Source: Alphaproteobacteria bacterium MarineAlpha3_Bin3
GTDB taxonomy: Bacteria; Pseudomonadota; Alphaproteobacteria; Rhodospirillales; Casp-alpha2
Reading direction: 5' to 3'
Length of the DNA stretch: 7,245 nt
Assembly (NCBI GenBank): GCA_002938075.1
Contig: PTLK01000093.1
Location: 1-7,245 of the forward strand
Shown: piece by piece, positions 5,500 to 7,245 of the stretch
Layout of the letters: every line of letters begins with the position of its first letter
Position numbering within the stretch: the first letter of the stretch is position 1
Program-made: the position numbers and the translations under genes
Notes under the pieces: model-generated
What the model was told of the DNA's origin: nothing
What the model saw: the letters and a program-made list of their open reading frames with translations, nothing else
Database searches by the model: none

Positions 5500-7107
5500 G
5501 TGCAAAATATCGGATCCAGGGTCAGTAGTTACGGCTTGGACAACCATGGCCTGAGCAACGTCAATGCCGCCTATTGGAACCTATCGGCGCCGCAACTCTA
5601 TGCCGAATCGCTAAACCGCGGCGAAGGCATGCTGGCGCAGGGGGGCGCGCTTGTAACATTGACGGGATCGCATACCGGGCGATCCCCCAACGACCGCTTC
5701 GTCGTCGAGGAAGACTCCACCAAGGACGATATCTGGTGGGGCAACGTCAACGTTGCCATTTCGGAAGAAAACTTCGAGCGCCTGCTGGACAAGATGCTGG
5801 GCCATTTGCAGGGCCGGGACGTTTTCGTCCAGGACTGCTACGCCGGGGCCGAAGAAAAATTCCGGCTGCCGATCCGCGTCGTCACCGAAGAAGCCTGGCA
5901 CAGCCTATTCGCCCGCAACATGTTCATCCAGCCCGAGCCCAAGGAGCTGCCTGGGTTCAAACCGACGTGGACGGTATTGCAGGCGCCGAGCCTGGAAGCC
6001 GACGCGGCTCAGGACGGCACCACGTCGGGCACCTTCATCGTCGTCAACATGGCGAGGCAGATGGTGCTGGTCGGGGGCTCCGGGTACGCCGGCGAGATCA
6101 AGAAATCGATCTTTTCGGTGATGAATTACCTGCTGCCGGCCCGCGATGTGCTGCCCATGCACTGTTCGGCCAACATCGGGTCGGATGGCCATTCGGCGAT
6201 CTTCTTCGGTCTTTCCGGCACCGGCAAGACGACCCTATCGGCGGACAGTTCGCGGACGCTGATCGGCGACGACGAACATGGCTGGGGCCCGGACGGCATC
6301 TTCAATTTCGAAGGCGGCTGCTACGCCAAGACCATCAACCTGACCCGCGAGACGGAGCCGGAAATCTTCGAGACCACCCGAACCTTCGGCTCGATCATCG
6401 AAAACGTGGTCCTGGACCCGGATACCCGGGAACTGGATTTCTTCGACACCACGCTGACCGAAAACGGCCGCGTGTCCTATTCCATCGAACAGATTCCCAA
6501 TGCGTCCCTTTCCGGCACCGGTGGCCATCCCACCAACATCATGATGCTGACCTGCGACGCCTTCGGCGTGTTGCCGCCGATCAGCCAGTTGACCCCCGAT
6601 CAGGCCATGTACCATTTCCTGTCCGGTTATACGGCCAAGGTGGCCGGCACCGAGCGTGGCCTGAAGGAACCGCAGGCGACATTTTCGACCTGCTTCGGAG
6701 CTCCTTTCATGCCCCGCCACCCGACGGTCTATGCCAAGCTGTTGGGCGAAAAAATGGCCAAGCACAACGCCAAATGCTGGCTCGTCAACACCGGCTGGTC
6801 GAGCGGCGGCTTCGGCGTTGGCGAACGCATGGAAATCAAGCACACCCGGGCCATGGTCAATGCGGCGCTGGACGGACGGCTGGCCGAGGAGTCGTTCACG
6901 GCGGACGAGAATTTTGGCGTTCTGGTGCCGGACGCCTGCCCCGACGTGCCGGACGAGGTGTTGAACCCACGCAACACCTGGAAGGACAAAGACGCCTATG
7001 ACACCCAGGCCAAGGACCTGAGGCGGCTTTTCGAGGAAAACTTCCAGCAGTTCGAAAGCGCCGTCGACGACAAGGTCAAGGCGGCGGCGATCAAGGCGGC
7101 GGCGTAA
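5500..7107 (+). CDS. pckA: Phosphoenolpyruvate carboxykinase (ATP)
   Basis: Cytoplasmic enzyme converting oxaloacetate plus ATP to phosphoenolpyruvate, CO2 and ADP, the first committed step of gluconeogenesis from TCA intermediates. It has 535 residues, normal for the ATP-type family. Visible motifs are the substrate-binding GSHTGRSPNDRF (56-67, Arg61), MHCSANIG (220-227), the P-loop GLSGTGKT (237-244, catalytic-site Lys243), the metal-binding LIGDDEHGWG (254-263), FEGGCYAK (270-277) and SGYTAKVAGTE (375-385). All key residues appear intact. The GTG start at 5500 is chosen for the AGAGGGG site 9 bases upstream and agreement with family length. It ends in a lysine/alanine-rich tail. In many alphaproteobacteria pckA lies next to and divergent from chvI; here the same orientation is kept but with about 2.3 kb of other genes between. 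The enzyme call is certain; control by ChvI is inferred from other species. Confidence 0.98.
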   Translation: MQNIGSRVSSYGLDNHGLSNVNAAYWNLSAPQLYAESLNRGEGMLAQGGALVTLTGSHTGRSPNDRFVVEEDSTKDDIWWGNVNVAISEENFERLLDKMLGHLQGRDVFVQDCYAGAEEKFRLPIRVVTEEAWHSLFARNMFIQPEPKELPGFKPTWTVLQAPSLEADAAQDGTTSGTFIVVNMARQMVLVGGSGYAGEIKKSIFSVMNYLLPARDVLPMHCSANIGSDGHSAIFFGLSGTGKTTLSADSSRTLIGDDEHGWGPDGIFNFEGGCYAKTINLTRETEPEIFETTRTFGSIIENVVLDPDTRELDFFDTTLTENGRVSYSIEQIPNASLSGTGGHPTNIMMLTCDAFGVLPPISQLTPDQAMYHFLSGYTAKVAGTERGLKEPQATFSTCFGAPFMPRHPTVYAKLLGEKMAKHNAKCWLVNTGWSSGGFGVGERMEIKHTRAMVNAALDGRLAEESFTADENFGVLVPDACPDVPDEVLNPRNTWKDKDAYDTQAKDLRRLFEENFQQFESAVDDKVKAAAIKAAA

Positions 7108-7245
7108 CACCGCCATTTAGGGCTCCCCATTCCCTCCGCATCCTGTGGCCTGTATCACCTAAATTGTACCCCTACGACGGCGCTGCGAGGTTTCCGGCTA
7201 GGAGCGCGGTGCGCCTGCCTGCGCGCCGGAGCTTCGCTTCGGCGA
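7108..7245. other. Non-coding end of window, with a terminal hairpin
   Basis: No convincing gene is seen in the 138 bases after pckA. A 9-bp stem with one G-U pair, CGCCGGAGC at 7224-7232 and GCTTCGGCG at 7236-7244 around a TTC loop, lies at the very end. The flanking sequence is rich in GCGC steps (7203-7226). It may be a terminator, or the left half of a longer intergenic palindromic repeat cut by the window edge. The right side is not visible, so the type cannot be settled. Confidence 0.4.

Noticed and set aside
5574..7001. Plus-strand 475-codon frame overlapping pckA
   Set aside because: It is the alternate frame of pckA, arginine- and histidine-rich without domains, as expected for a frameshifted reading.
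6235..7116. Minus-strand open frame of 293 codons opposite pckA
   Set aside because: It lies wholly over the pckA coding region apart from a few bases, has no known motif, and is explained as a GC-driven shadow.
7095..7119. GGCGG/CCGCC pairing across the pckA stop as a terminator
   Set aside because: Only five base pairs with a 10-base loop and just three T's after it; too weak to call.

Overview
The window is GC-rich and comes from an alphaproteobacterium, probably Rhodospirillales-like or a relative. The main evidence is the gene set: a ChvG/ChvI two-component pair, the short alphaproteobacterial form of HPr kinase, RapZ, and an ATP-type PEP carboxykinase (pckA) transcribed away from chvI. 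The assignment rests on protein motifs and gene order, not on any search.

Left half (1-3212, minus strand): a compact operon reads right to left as chvI, chvG, hprK, rapZ. Gaps are 19, 33 and 10 bases. rapZ runs off the left edge. In related genomes this cluster continues into the nitrogen-type PTS genes (EIIA-type manX, ptsH, ptsI), which would lie outside the window. It couples an envelope/acid-stress sensor kinase to HPr phosphorylation control.

Middle (3213-5380): the 446-base gap between chvI and cbtB carries a minus-strand -10 box for chvI, a plus-strand promoter, and a textbook cobalamin riboswitch (about 3381-3560). A perfect 10-bp hairpin follows whose 3' arm runs into the cbtB Shine-Dalgarno sequence. 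Downstream are cbtB and cbtA, a predicted cobalt uptake pair. After 43 bases comes a split-barrel flavoprotein-like gene with a C-terminal DUF2470 domain (HugZ-like). B12 would shut down cobalt import through the riboswitch; whether the HugZ-like gene shares that control is open.

Right half (5381-7245): a short leader with a possible promoter precedes pckA, which starts at GTG with a strong ribosome binding site. PEP carboxykinase makes PEP from oxaloacetate, linking the TCA cycle to gluconeogenesis and to PEP supply for the PTS encoded on the left. The last 138 bases hold no gene but end in a strong hairpin that may be the start of a larger repeat.

I found no mobile element, tRNA, rRNA, CRISPR array or clearly novel system. 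The most notable points are the B12-controlled cobalt cassette lying between chvI and pckA, the ribosome-site hairpin of the riboswitch, and the HugZ-like gene next to cobalt transport.
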